NCBI GenBank assembly: GCA_020047715.1
Contig: JAIFNN010000128.1
Location: 1-37,116 of the forward strand
Reading direction: 5' to 3'
DNA from: Bacteroidota bacterium
Lineage (GTDB): Bacteria; Bacteroidota; Bacteroidia; Bacteroidales; GCA-2748055
Length of the DNA: 37,116 nt
Shown here piece after piece: positions 24,010 to 33,292 of the stretch; position 1 is the first letter of the stretch; each line of letters begins with the position of its first letter. The position numbers were made by a program, and so were the translations under genes. The notes under the pieces are model-generated. The model ran no database searches, had not been told where the DNA came from, and was given only the letters and a program-made list of their open reading frames with translations.

Positions 24010-25437
24010 TTAACTATCCGAGCTAACCAGGTAGTCGTTTATCTCCTTGGCAGCCGACCTTCCCGAAAATATGGCTCTCACAACAAGACTCGCACCCAGA
24101 ACAGTATCTCCGGCAGCGAAGACTTTTGGTACCGAAGTCTGGTAGTTCCCCCCGATCTTCACGTTATTCCTATCGGTGTAAGCCAGATTGAGGTCATTCA
24201 AAAGTCCTTCCTGAACCGGGTGAACAAATCCCATGGCCAATAAAACGAGGTCGGCCTCAATCATTTCGGATGAATCGGCAACGGCTTTCATTTCGGGTCG
24301 GGAGAATCCGTTTTTCGTCCATTCAACTTTGGCAACTTCGGCTTGTTCTACCTGACCGTTGCCGTGAAACTTCACCGTCGAAAGGTTCCATCTTCGCTCA
24401 CAGCCTTCCTGGTGTGAAGTAGAAGTTTTAAGGGTATAGCCATAATACGGCCAGGGATTGTCGGTATCTCTTTTTTCGGGCGGTTTAGGAAGTATTTCAA
24501 TCTGCATAACTCGTTTAGCTCCCTGCCGGATAGACGTACCAACGCAATCGGAACCGGTATCACCTCCCCCGATAACCAAAACGTTTTTTCCTTTTGCGGA
24601 AATTCTATCCTCGGGGGAGATAATCTCACCACGGGTTTGCTTGTTTTGCTGGGTAAGAAACTCCATGGCGAAATGAACACCTTTGAGATTGCGACCTTCC
24701 ACGGGAAGATCTCTGGGTTTCATTGCTCCCACAGTAAGACAGATGGCATCGAAGGTATCCGTCAGCTCTTTTGCACTAATGTCCTTCCCTGCCTCAACCC
24801 CGGTTTTGAAAACGATTCCCTCCTGCTCCAGAATCGACACGCGACGGTCTATTACAACCTTGCTGAGTTTGAAATCCGGAATACCGTATCGCAGCAATCC
24901 GCCCACTGCATCATCTTTTTCGAAGACCGTAACAAGATGTCCCGCTTTGTTGAGCTGATCGGCAGCCGCAAGTCCAGACGGGCCTGAGCCAATAACAGCA
25001 ACAGTCTTTCCGCTTCTCTTTTTTGGAGGTTTTGGCTTGATATAACCTTCTGCAAAGGCATATTCAGCTATGGCGGCTTCGTTTTCACGAATGGTTACCG
25101 GACTTCCCTCGATATTCAGAACGCAGGCGTGTTCGCAGGGTGCCGGACATATCCTGCCCGTAAACTCGGGGAAGTTATTGGTGGCATGCATCAGGTCAAT
25201 TGCAAGCTTCCATTCACCCTTGTATACAGCATCGTTCCATTCCGGAATAATATTTTCAACAGGGCAACCCCAATGACAGAAAGGAATGCCACAATCCATG
25301 CAACGGGAAGCCTGAAGCTTTCGATCTTCTGTATTGAGAGTTTGTTCAACCTCACTAAAGTCATAAATACGCTCGGGGACCGGGCGGTTTCCGGCCTCTT
25401 TGCGTTGTATTTTTATAAAACCCTTTGGATCACCCAT
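24010..25437 (-). CDS. gltD: Glutamate synthase small subunit (GltD)
   Basis: 475 residues, normal length. The N-terminal iron-sulfur domain has CMDCGIPFCHWGCP (C46, C49, C54, C58) and RICPAPCEHACVLN, ligands for two [4Fe-4S] clusters. An FAD site follows at VAVIGSGPSGLAAADQL and the NADPH site at VLVIGGGDTGSDCVGTSIRQGA. The C-terminal FAD block is KVFAAGDTVLGASLVVRAI. It takes electrons from NAD(P)H and passes them to GltB for reductive transfer of the glutamine amide to 2-oxoglutarate. It lies 103 bases downstream of gltB in the same direction, with a repeat-rich spacer. Confidence 0.96.
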   Translation of the reverse strand: MGDPKGFIKIQRKEAGNRPVPERIYDFSEVEQTLNTEDRKLQASRCMDCGIPFCHWGCPVENIIPEWNDAVYKGEWKLAIDLMHATNNFPEFTGRICPAPCEHACVLNIEGSPVTIRENEAAIAEYAFAEGYIKPKPPKKRSGKTVAVIGSGPSGLAAADQLNKAGHLVTVFEKDDAVGGLLRYGIPDFKLSKVVIDRRVSILEQEGIVFKTGVEAGKDISAKELTDTFDAICLTVGAMKPRDLPVEGRNLKGVHFAMEFLTQQNKQTRGEIISPEDRISAKGKNVLVIGGGDTGSDCVGTSIRQGAKRVMQIEILPKPPEKRDTDNPWPYYGYTLKTSTSHQEGCERRWNLSTVKFHGNGQVEQAEVAKVEWTKNGFSRPEMKAVADSSEMIEADLVLLAMGFVHPVQEGLLNDLNLAYTDRNNVKIGGNYQTSVPKVFAAGDTVLGASLVVRAIFSGRSAAKEINDYLVSSDS

Positions 25438-25440
25438 TTT

Positions 25441-25540
25441 TTTAAATTTAGAATTTAGAATTTTAGAATTTAGAAGGTAGAGTTAAGAGTTTAGAATTTA
25501 GCAAATTCGTCCTTCTGAATTCTACCTTCTACCTTCAACC
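25441..25540. repeat. Short AT-rich tandem and inverted repeats between gltB and gltD
   Basis: The spacer has four or more copies of TTTAGAATTTAGAA-like units (direct repeats), followed by a GAAGGTAGAGTTAAGAG block, then the reverse complement-like TTCTACCTTCTACCTT. Similar sequence recurs at 30606-30676. Such simple repeats are common in Bacteroidota intergenic DNA. It may fold into a weak imperfect hairpin between the two genes; a role is not shown. Confidence 0.5.
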
Positions 25541-28500
25541 TTAACCTACCGGTTGGCTCTCGACATCCCGCTCCATTTCGGCAATTTTCAGCTTTATGGC
25601 TTCAAGCTTTTCTTCCTCAAGTACTTTTTTGTATTCGAATGGAATTACTTTGATAAACCGTGGCAAATACTCGTTCCAGTTTTCGACAATCCGAGATGCC
25701 AGAGGTGAGCCGGTATAGTTGAGATGTTTGCTTATCAGGTCTTTCAGTTCCCTTACATCAGAAGGTTCTTCAACCAGGGATAACTCAACCATTCCCATGT
25801 TACAGAAATAATCGAAATTTCCCACTGTATTTAACACATAAGCCACGCCGCCGCTCATTCCTGCAGCGAAGTTACGTCCGGTTTTACCCAAAACCACTGT
25901 CCTTCCTCCAGTCATATATTCGCAGCAATGATCGCCTACCCCTTCGATAACAGCAATCGCACCGGAGTTTCTCACACAGAAGCGTTCGCCTGCTACCCCG
26001 TTTATATATACTTCTCCGGATGTAGCGCCGTAAAGCACGGTATTCCCAATAATTATATTGTCTTCCGGAGGATATTCAGTACCATCGGGGGGAACAACGA
26101 TTATTCTTCCTCCGGATAATCCCTTGCCAAGGTAATCGTTCGAATCGCCATGAAGTTTGAACTCCACTCCCTTAGCCAGGAAAGCGCCAAAACTTTGTCC
26201 GGCGGATCCATTGAAGGAAGCACTGATGGTACCCTCCGGCAATCCTTCAGCACCATACTTCATGGATATCTCCCCCGAAAGCATTGCCCCAACAGTTCGA
26301 TCGGTATTGCGGATCATATGGTTTATAATAACCTTTTCCCCTGTTTGGATTGCGTTTTTCGACAATTCAATAAGGTGGTAGTCCAAAACCCCCTTTATTT
26401 TATGCTCCTGGGGAGTTGTGAACCTGCGTTCGAAAGTGGAAGCCTGTTCGGGTACATGAAGGAATCCCGAAAGATCAAGCTTATCGGTTTTCCAATGATT
26501 GATATCGCTTCTTTTCTCCAACAGATCGGCTCTCCCTACGATATCACTGAAGTTTTTGTAACCCAGTTCTGCCAATATTTCGCGGACTTCCTCGGCAATG
26601 AAGCCAAAGAAATTTACCAGGGAATCGGCTTTGCCGGAAAACTTGCTGCGAAGATAAGGGTCCTGGGTTGCAACGCCCACGGGACAGGTGTTAAGATGGC
26701 ACTTGCGCATCATCACACATCCCAAAACGATCAGAGCGCTGGTGGCGAATCCAAATTCCTCTGCGCCCAGAAGTGCGGATATAACTACATCTTTGCCGGT
26801 TTTAAGCTGTCCATCGGTCTGCAGAACCACATTTTTCCTGAGGTTGTTCAGAACAAGGGTTTGTTGGGCTTCTGCAAGGCCCAGTTCCAGAGGAAGGCCC
26901 GCGTGCTTAATGCTGCTTGTCGGACTTGCACCCGTACCTCCTTCAGTGCCGCTTATGGTAATCAGATCGGCTTTCGCTTTGGCCACACCCGCTGCGATAG
27001 TTCCAACCCCTGCCTCGGAAACCAGCTTAACACTGATCTTGGCTTTTGGGTTTACGTTTTTAAGGTCAAAGATCAGCTGAGCAAGATCCTCGATAGAATA
27101 AATATCATGATGAGGCGGAGGAGATATCAGCGTTATGCCAGGAATGGAATATCGCGTTTTGGCGATAATCTTATCCACCTTGTGACCCGGTAGCTGTCCA
27201 CCCTCGCCGGGCTTTGCTCCCTGGGCAATTTTGATCTGAATCTCATCGGCATTAACCAGATAGTGGCTTGTTACCCCGAAGCGTCCGGAGGCAACCTGTT
27301 TGATTGCAGAACGCACAGACTCGCCATCCTCACGGGGGAGGAAACGCGATGGGTCTTCCCCACCTTCACCCGTATTGCTTCTGCCCCCGATACGGTTCAT
27401 GGCCATTGCAAGGGTTTCATGAGCTTCCCTACTTATAGATCCGTATGACATGGCACCGGTTACGAAACGTTTCATGATGTCGGCAGCAGGCTCAACTTCA
27501 GAAATATCAATGGGTGTAGCCTTTTTTATCTGCAGAAATCCCCTGATAAAACCGGGATTGGAGTTCTCCTTGTCAACGAGCGTGCTAAACTCCTTGAACT
27601 TGCTGTAATTACCTGTCTTTGTACTCCACTGCAGAAGGGCAATTGTTTCCGGGTTCCAGGCATGGTGTTCGCCGTATTTGCGGTAATTATAGACCCCATC
27701 CAATAGGTTGGGCTCGTTTTCCGGTTCCGCAAAAGCAAAAGAATGAGAGATAGCGGCCTCTCTCGCTATTTCATCGATGCCGATTCCACCGATACGGGAG
27801 ACCGTTCCCTCGAAATATTTCTTAATGACATCAGGATGAATACCAACGGCTTCAAAAATCTGCGCAGCCCTGTATGAACGCAAGGTTGAAATCCCCATTT
27901 TGGATAAAACCTTAAGCAGGCCTTTGTTAACGGATTTCACATAATTCTCCTCGGCCTTGGTATAATCCTGCTGAATGGCCTTTTTCTCCACCAGTTTCTG
28001 AACCACGGCAAAGCTGAGGTAGGGATTGATTACGCTGGCCCCATAGCCAAAGAGCAGTGCAAAATGATGGACTTCGCGGGCATCGGCAGTTTCCACAACG
28101 ATATCAATCTGCATGCGCTTTCTCTTGTTGATAAGGAAATGATGCACAGCCGAAACTGCCAGCAATGAAGGTATCGGAGCTTTGTCCTTGTTAACCCCAC
28201 GGTCGGAAAGAATGATATAATTCTTGCCGTCATCAACAGCTTTTTCAGCAGCAATGCACAAATCGTCGACTGCCTTTTCGAGTCCCGGACCGCCTTCCGC
28301 AGCCTCAAATAACATCGGTATGATCACCGTGGCAAAACCTTTATATTGAAGGTTTTTAAGAACGTGGAACTGCGTGTTGGTAATAATAGGTGTTTTGAAC
28401 TTTACCATATGGCAATGGTCGGGCATCTCATCCAGAAGGTTTTTCTGCAGCGATCCTATGTACCCGGTAAGACTCATAACAAGCTCTTCGCGGATTGGAT

Positions 28501-30073
28501 CTATCGAGGGGTTGGTAACCTGGGCGAAAAGCTGCTTGAAATAAGAAAACAACCTTTGGGGCTTTTTCGACAATACAGCTGTTGGAGTGTCGTTACCCAT
28601 GGAGCTTACAGGTTCCTGACCACTTTCGGCCATAGGGCGGATTATGGTGTTAATATCTTCGCTTGAGTATCCAAACGACTTGATATAGATTTCATAATTT
28701 TCCTTTAGATCGGGCGATACCGACTGTCCGAACTGAACGTCCTTGAAATCGACCATATTCTCGCTAAGCCATTGGCGGTAAGGCTTACGGCCTGCCAATT
28801 CTGCTTTGAGCTCAGTGTCGTAGATGAGTTTTCCTTCGAGGGTGTCAACCAGGAGCATTTTTCCGGGCTTGAGTTTTCCTTTTTCTTTAACCTCGGAGGC
28901 TTCAAAAGACTGAACACCTGCCTCGGAGCCCATAACCATAAGGTCGCCTTTGGTGATCAGGTAACGCGAGGGACGAAGTCCGTTGCGGTCGAGCATTCCT
29001 CCCACATACCTTCCATCGGAAAACAAAAGGGATGCAGGACCGTCCCAAGGCTCCATAATGGTTGAGTAATATTCGTAAAATGCTCTTAGTTCGGGGGATA
29101 TTGGATTTTTCTGGTTCCATGATTCCGGGATCATCATGGCCAGGGCGTGAGGAAGCGATTTTCCGCTCATCACAAGGAATTCCAGAACATTGTCGAGGGA
29201 AGCGGAATCGCTCTTATCGGGCTGTATGATGGGGTAGATCTCATTCAGATCACCCAGAGCCGCCGACTTCAGTATCGACTCGCGGGCCTGCATCCAGAAA
29301 CGATTTCCCTTAACTGTATTGATTTCCCCGTTATGAGCCAGCATTCGGAAAGGCTGTGCAAGATCCCATGTGGGAAAAGTGTTTGTGCTGAACCGGGAAT
29401 GTACCAGGGCAATAGCGCTATGCAGCCTCGGGTCGCTCAGGTCAAGAAAGTACTGACGAAGCTGCTCGGATGTGAACATTCCTTTATAGATCAACACTTT
29501 GGTCGACAAAGAAGGGATTGAGAAGAAGCTTTTTTGTTTGATATCCGAACTGCGGATTGCATTCTCGGTTTTTTTGCGGACGATATAGAGTTTTCGCTCA
29601 AGACTTAGCTGATCGGTATCGGCGGCAAGCAAGATCTGACGGATAAGCGGCTCGGTAGACTTTGCCACGGCACCCAGGGTTGAATTATCGCGCGGCACCT
29701 CACGGAAACCGATTACTTCAATTTTTTCTTTGGCAATGAAGTTTATCAGGATTTCCTCGCACTTGCGCGCATCCGAACTGTCCTGAGGAAGAAAAACAAG
29801 TCCGGTTCCAAACTGCCCTTCAGGAGGCAATGCATAACCCTGAATAAGGTAAAAATCACGGGGGATTTGAATCAAGACGCCAGCTCCATCGCCCGTGCCA
29901 CTGTCGGCCCCTTCAGCGCCACGGTGGGTCATGTTCTCCAAGACTTCAAGCCCTTTGTGAATTATATCATGTGATTTCTTACCTTTCAGATGGGCTACAA
30001 AGCCAATACCACAATTGTCGTGCTCAAACTCGGTGCGGTATAAACCTACGTTTTCCTGTCGATACTTTGTCAT
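25541..30073 (-). CDS. gltB: Glutamate synthase large subunit (GltB)
   Basis: 1510 residues, the normal size of bacterial GltB. The N-terminal Ntn-type glutaminase domain has the nucleophile at C21 (DNCGIGFVAHLKGK) after a 20-residue propeptide, followed by the block MTHRGAEGADSGTGDGAGVL. The central domain is about 450-800. The FMN/2-oxoglutarate domain has GEGGEDPSRF and PGEGGQLPGHKV, then the 3Fe-4S cysteines in CHLNTCPVGVATQDP around residues 1115-1135. The C-terminal beta-helix domain is glycine-rich (GGRTVVLGKTGRNFAAGMSGGVAYV). It makes two glutamates from glutamine and 2-oxoglutarate with GltD. A leader with a putative attenuator lies upstream (30148-30326). Confidence 0.97.
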   Translation of the reverse strand: MTKYRQENVGLYRTEFEHDNCGIGFVAHLKGKKSHDIIHKGLEVLENMTHRGAEGADSGTGDGAGVLIQIPRDFYLIQGYALPPEGQFGTGLVFLPQDSSDARKCEEILINFIAKEKIEVIGFREVPRDNSTLGAVAKSTEPLIRQILLAADTDQLSLERKLYIVRKKTENAIRSSDIKQKSFFSIPSLSTKVLIYKGMFTSEQLRQYFLDLSDPRLHSAIALVHSRFSTNTFPTWDLAQPFRMLAHNGEINTVKGNRFWMQARESILKSAALGDLNEIYPIIQPDKSDSASLDNVLEFLVMSGKSLPHALAMMIPESWNQKNPISPELRAFYEYYSTIMEPWDGPASLLFSDGRYVGGMLDRNGLRPSRYLITKGDLMVMGSEAGVQSFEASEVKEKGKLKPGKMLLVDTLEGKLIYDTELKAELAGRKPYRQWLSENMVDFKDVQFGQSVSPDLKENYEIYIKSFGYSSEDINTIIRPMAESGQEPVSSMGNDTPTAVLSKKPQRLFSYFKQLFAQVTNPSIDPIREELVMSLTGYIGSLQKNLLDEMPDHCHMVKFKTPIITNTQFHVLKNLQYKGFATVIIPMLFEAAEGGPGLEKAVDDLCIAAEKAVDDGKNYIILSDRGVNKDKAPIPSLLAVSAVHHFLINKRKRMQIDIVVETADAREVHHFALLFGYGASVINPYLSFAVVQKLVEKKAIQQDYTKAEENYVKSVNKGLLKVLSKMGISTLRSYRAAQIFEAVGIHPDVIKKYFEGTVSRIGGIGIDEIAREAAISHSFAFAEPENEPNLLDGVYNYRKYGEHHAWNPETIALLQWSTKTGNYSKFKEFSTLVDKENSNPGFIRGFLQIKKATPIDISEVEPAADIMKRFVTGAMSYGSISREAHETLAMAMNRIGGRSNTGEGGEDPSRFLPREDGESVRSAIKQVASGRFGVTSHYLVNADEIQIKIAQGAKPGEGGQLPGHKVDKIIAKTRYSIPGITLISPPPHHDIYSIEDLAQLIFDLKNVNPKAKISVKLVSEAGVGTIAAGVAKAKADLITISGTEGGTGASPTSSIKHAGLPLELGLAEAQQTLVLNNLRKNVVLQTDGQLKTGKDVVISALLGAEEFGFATSALIVLGCVMMRKCHLNTCPVGVATQDPYLRSKFSGKADSLVNFFGFIAEEVREILAELGYKNFSDIVGRADLLEKRSDINHWKTDKLDLSGFLHVPEQASTFERRFTTPQEHKIKGVLDYHLIELSKNAIQTGEKVIINHMIRNTDRTVGAMLSGEISMKYGAEGLPEGTISASFNGSAGQSFGAFLAKGVEFKLHGDSNDYLGKGLSGGRIIVVPPDGTEYPPEDNIIIGNTVLYGATSGEVYINGVAGERFCVRNSGAIAVIEGVGDHCCEYMTGGRTVVLGKTGRNFAAGMSGGVAYVLNTVGNFDYFCNMGMVELSLVEEPSDVRELKDLISKHLNYTGSPLASRIVENWNEYLPRFIKVIPFEYKKVLEEEKLEAIKLKIAEMERDVESQPVG

Positions 30074-30147
30074 TTGAAGTTCTCCTGTATTTTTGCCTGC
30101 AATTTATCCATATTAATCCAAACTTTCTAAAAATGATCCCTGCGGTA

Positions 30148-30167
30148 TCTCCCTTTCAAGCGGGAGA
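30148..30167 (-). other. Small hairpin in the gltB leader
   Basis: TCTCCC (30148-30153) and GGGAGA (30162-30167) form a 6-bp stem with an 8-base loop, between the attenuator hairpin and the gltB start. It could affect mRNA stability or ribosome access, but alone it is weak. Confidence 0.35.
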
Positions 30168-30174
30168 GAAAGAA

Positions 30175-30210
30175 AAGAAAAAACCGTTCCCACCTGAATG
30201 AGAACGGTTT
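30175..30210 (-). terminator. Attenuator-type terminator in the gltB leader
   Basis: On the minus strand AAACCGTTC (from 30210) pairs with GAACGGTTT (ending at 30181), a 9-bp stem with a 12-base loop, followed by TTTCTTTTCTTT. It lies about 107 bases before the gltB ATG and downstream of the leader promoter, with no other leftward gene upstream, so it must act within the gltB transcript. Confidence 0.75.
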
Positions 30211-30239
30211 TACAGTATTTCAATCCTGCCATGCCATTC

Positions 30240-30296
30240 TCAGATAAACCTTACATGTTTATTAAGATGAGTAGCTATAGATATATGCCTGATCAT
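30240..30296 (-). CDS. Possible gltB leader peptide
   Basis: An 18-codon frame, ATG at 30296 and stop TGA at 30240-30242, encoding MIRHISIATHLNKHVRFI. It has three His codons (4, 10, 14) and several rare-looking codons (AGG, ATA). The stop and the next bases (UGAGAAUGG) can pair for 9 base pairs, one G-U, with CCGUUCUCA at the terminator's upstream arm and loop. A ribosome at the stop would mask this and let the terminator form. The start shares the pattern M-I-x-x-I-S-I with the trpB2 leader. No Glu or Gln codon explains glutamate synthase control, so the sensed signal is unclear. Confidence 0.5.
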   Translation of the reverse strand: MIRHISIATHLNKHVRFI

Positions 30297-30318
30297 GTCT
30301 GAATTATCAATTTTGACA

Positions 30319-30326
30319 CAAAGATA
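30319..30326 (-). promoter_or_regulatory. -7 promoter element of the gltB operon
   Basis: Read leftward TATCTTTG, an exact TAnnTTTG match, followed by TGTCA. It lies 22 bases before the leader ATG and about 245 bases before gltB. The -33 element is not in the standard spacing. Confidence 0.5.
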
Positions 30327-30977
30327 GAGTTATTTATTACAATTTGATATTTTTTGTTGCAAAAAAATGCTAATTTATAATTAATGTACGAATAAGCGTT
30401 TATAAATCAATAATATGAAAGATGGAAGGAAATCAAAAAAAATCGGATGACAAACGTTTCCCTTATTTTTAGCAAATAGAATGGGGAGTCCGGGTATTGA
30501 TTAAAAATCTGAACTCACATTATGAAATTGATCACGAAATTAACAATTTTTGTTCTAAAATCGAAACTCAAATGCAAAATAGTAACCACAGCGTCTTGGT
30601 TTAACGCCTACCCTTCTACCATTCTAACCTTGAATCCATGAATTCCAAATTCAAATTCCAAATTCCAAATTCAAAAATATATCCCAAGCGCTAGTATCTG
30701 CATAATAAACTGCAATATCATATTAATCCATAATTTTATATTTCAATTACTTAGCTTGGCAGACTTCGAAAATCCCTTCAAATTTCTATTAACAATTAGC
30801 TAATTTGTATTACAATAATTTCCGTTTTTCAATCAATTTTGAATCTATATTATTGGAATTGTCATAAGTTTCGTGGTATCGGTGTTTAGAACAGTTTAAT
30901 CGATCTAAATAGCCGAATACTTTATCGGAAATTATTCGGATGCAAAGAATTAAATTTTACAAATAACAAGAATCATT
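30327..30977. other. AT-rich intergenic region between gltB promoter and the esterase gene
   Basis: About 650 bases with no convincing gene. A 39-codon frame at 30522-30641 begins with MKLITKLTIF but has no other recognisable feature. A tandem repeat at 30641-30675 has the 15-base unit AATTCCAAATTCAAA at 20-base spacing. An inverted repeat CCGAATA (30913-30919) and TATTCGG (30933-30939), with an extra ATCGG between, sits 38 bases before the esterase ATG and may be an operator. Confidence 0.45.
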
Positions 30978-33158
30978 ATGATCAGATATTTAGTGTCAAT
31001 TGTGGCTTTGAATTTTTTCATATCTACTACTTTATTTGCTCAGCAAAGCGTTGTGTACACGAACTTCGAGGATGTGAACATGAGCTTGAGCACATTTCTC
31101 TGCACAATGGATATTGTGGAGAATCCCAGCAAATCGGGAATCAACACAAGTGAGCGCGTCGGACATGTTGTTAGCACTGCGGATACCTGGGAAGGTATGG
31201 TTAATTCCGTGCCTTTATCGTTTATCGATTTCACCGACAAACAAATTTTCAAACTCAAAGTATTCTCTCCCCGGCTGGCAAAAATACTTATTAAGCTTGA
31301 ATATTCTGTAAATAAAGAAACTGTTTTCACAACGGTTTATAAAAACACAAGCAAAGTTGGTGAATGGGAAGAACTTAGCTTTGATTTCACAGACGCTGCC
31401 TCTGGGGTTTACGACAATATAGTTTTGTTCTTTGATATTGACGCTACAAATGCAGGAGACAACTGGTATTTCGACGACTTGCAGTTGGTTTCTTCCAATC
31501 CTCCAGCCAATCAGGTCAGTCTCCCGAATATTTTCCAAAACAATATGGTTTTGCAGCAAAACATGGATATTCCAGTGTGGGGATTCGCACCTGCAGGTGA
31601 AAAGCTTGTAATTACAGGGAGTTGGGGTAAAACTGCGGAAGCAACCGCCGACCAGCAGGGCAAATGGTCGGCAAAAATCACAACTCCTGCTGCTGTTCCC
31701 GGAGAAGCACCCCGCTACACGCTTACTATTGCAGGAAACAGCAACACCGTAGAATTTTCAAACGTGCTTGTTGGAGAAGTTTGGGTTTGTTCCGGACAAT
31801 CGAATATGGATTTCCCGCTAAGCCCGATACCCCAATGGACTTTGGGGGTGGATAATTACGCATCTGAAATTGCAAACGCGAATTATCCGGAAATTCGGTT
31901 TTTCAATGTGGCCAAAAGACCCTCTTCACTCGAGTCGACCAACTGCGAAGGCGCATGGGTAGAATGCAATCCAACTAACGTAGCAAACCTTAGTGCGGTA
32001 GCTTACTATTTCGGAAGGGAGCTATTTAACGATGCAAATATCAATATTCCGATTGGCCTGATACAATCTGCATTTGGAGGATCGGCTTGCCAGGCATGGA
32101 CAAGTTTGGAGGTTCTTGGTTCCAACCCTGAGTTAAATACCAAATACCTTGTCCCTTTTCAGCAGAATCCCGCTTCATTTTCTACAGAATACAAACCTGC
32201 GTATTTATACAATGGCATGATCGCACCGATTATACCATTCGCAATCAGAGGCTTCATATGGTATCAGGGGGAGTCGAACAATTCAGATGGGGATATGTAC
32301 CGAAAACTTTGTGCAGAGATGTTGAAAGGTTGGAGGAAAGACTGGGGTCAAGGCGATCTCCCTTTTTTCTTTGTGCAAGTAGCGCCTTACAATATGACAC
32401 TCCCGGAACCCGTTTATGCCACCCTCAGGGAGGCCCAGCTGAACATGTTAACAGAAAGCAACACCGGCATGGCGGTTACTACCGACATTGGCAACGCCAC
32501 AAATATCCATCCGACGAATAAATACGATGTAGGTAAAAGACTTGCATTGTGGGCCAAAGCGAAAACCTACCAGGAGGATGTTGTATTCTCCGGACCACTT
32601 TATGAATCGTACAGTATCGAGGGCAACAAAATTAGAATCAGCTTTAAGGCTGAATCTGTTGGAACCGGTCTGACAACCAACAACGGTCTGCCTCCCGACA
32701 ATTTCACAATAGCCGGAGCGGATCAGGTTTTCCACAATGCCGCTACAGAGATAGAAGGCAACGATATCCTTGTTTCAAGTCCAAATGTCACAAATCCGAT
32801 TGCTGCCAGATATGCCTTCTCCAATGCCCCCTCTCCCAATCTGATAAACAAAGAGTTTCTGCCCGCTTCGCCTTTCCGCACCGACGGCCCCCTGGCACTC
32901 AAGCTTGAAAAGGCCATGAGGGAGAATACTATCGAAGCGTTTCCTAACCCATTCGACAGTCAGATTAGTTTCAGAAACAACACAGAAATCAAAAACCTTG
33001 AATTGATAAGTGTTTCGGGAAAATCCGTCCAGAAGTATACACTGTCTGAAAATGAAGGTAATGCAATTGATACAGGCAATATTCAAGCGGGTCTGTATTT
33101 CTTAAGAATCCAGGAGAAACAGGGAGAAACAAAGACTGTAAAAATGGTCAAATACTAG
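30978..33158 (+). CDS. Secreted sialate-O-acetylesterase-family carbohydrate esterase with T9SS domain
   Basis: 726 residues. A signal peptide (residues 1-21, ending LFAQ) precedes a beta-sandwich domain (about 25-170, opening VVYTNFEDVN and closing WYFDDLQLVS) that resembles a carbohydrate-binding module. The esterase domain (about 178-640) has the nucleophile Ser in VWVCSGQSNMDFP (S275), the block GFIWYQGESN (426-434), and a D/H pair in TTDIGNATNIHPTNK (D503, H511), the SASA/DUF303 family pattern. The C-terminal 75 residues start EAFPNPFDSQ and end GETKTVKMVKY, a type IX secretion sorting domain. It likely removes acetyl groups from plant or algal polysaccharides, or sialic acids. It is followed by another T9SS esterase 134 bases on. 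The acetyl substrate is undetermined. Confidence 0.85.
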   Translation: MIRYLVSIVALNFFISTTLFAQQSVVYTNFEDVNMSLSTFLCTMDIVENPSKSGINTSERVGHVVSTADTWEGMVNSVPLSFIDFTDKQIFKLKVFSPRLAKILIKLEYSVNKETVFTTVYKNTSKVGEWEELSFDFTDAASGVYDNIVLFFDIDATNAGDNWYFDDLQLVSSNPPANQVSLPNIFQNNMVLQQNMDIPVWGFAPAGEKLVITGSWGKTAEATADQQGKWSAKITTPAAVPGEAPRYTLTIAGNSNTVEFSNVLVGEVWVCSGQSNMDFPLSPIPQWTLGVDNYASEIANANYPEIRFFNVAKRPSSLESTNCEGAWVECNPTNVANLSAVAYYFGRELFNDANINIPIGLIQSAFGGSACQAWTSLEVLGSNPELNTKYLVPFQQNPASFSTEYKPAYLYNGMIAPIIPFAIRGFIWYQGESNNSDGDMYRKLCAEMLKGWRKDWGQGDLPFFFVQVAPYNMTLPEPVYATLREAQLNMLTESNTGMAVTTDIGNATNIHPTNKYDVGKRLALWAKAKTYQEDVVFSGPLYESYSIEGNKIRISFKAESVGTGLTTNNGLPPDNFTIAGADQVFHNAATEIEGNDILVSSPNVTNPIAARYAFSNAPSPNLINKEFLPASPFRTDGPLALKLEKAMRENTIEAFPNPFDSQISFRNNTEIKNLELISVSGKSVQKYTLSENEGNAIDTGNIQAGLYFLRIQEKQGETKTVKMVKY

Positions 33159-33292
33159 AATTGAATAACTTTGGGATAAAAAAGAGCCAATAGATATAAG
33201 CCTATCTTAAAAAGATATGTTTTACCATAAATTTCACTTTAAGAAAGAATAATTACCAACCACATATTAATTACTAACTAAAGCTTAATAAA

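Noticed and set aside
26150-27193. 347-codon open frame on the plus strand
   Set aside because: Entirely antisense to the FMN domain of gltB, which is strongly conserved; no domain seen in the translation.
30522-30641. Small 39-codon frame starting MKLITKLTIF in the intergenic region
   Set aside because: No homology recognised, no promoter nearby, ends in a simple repeat; looks like chance.
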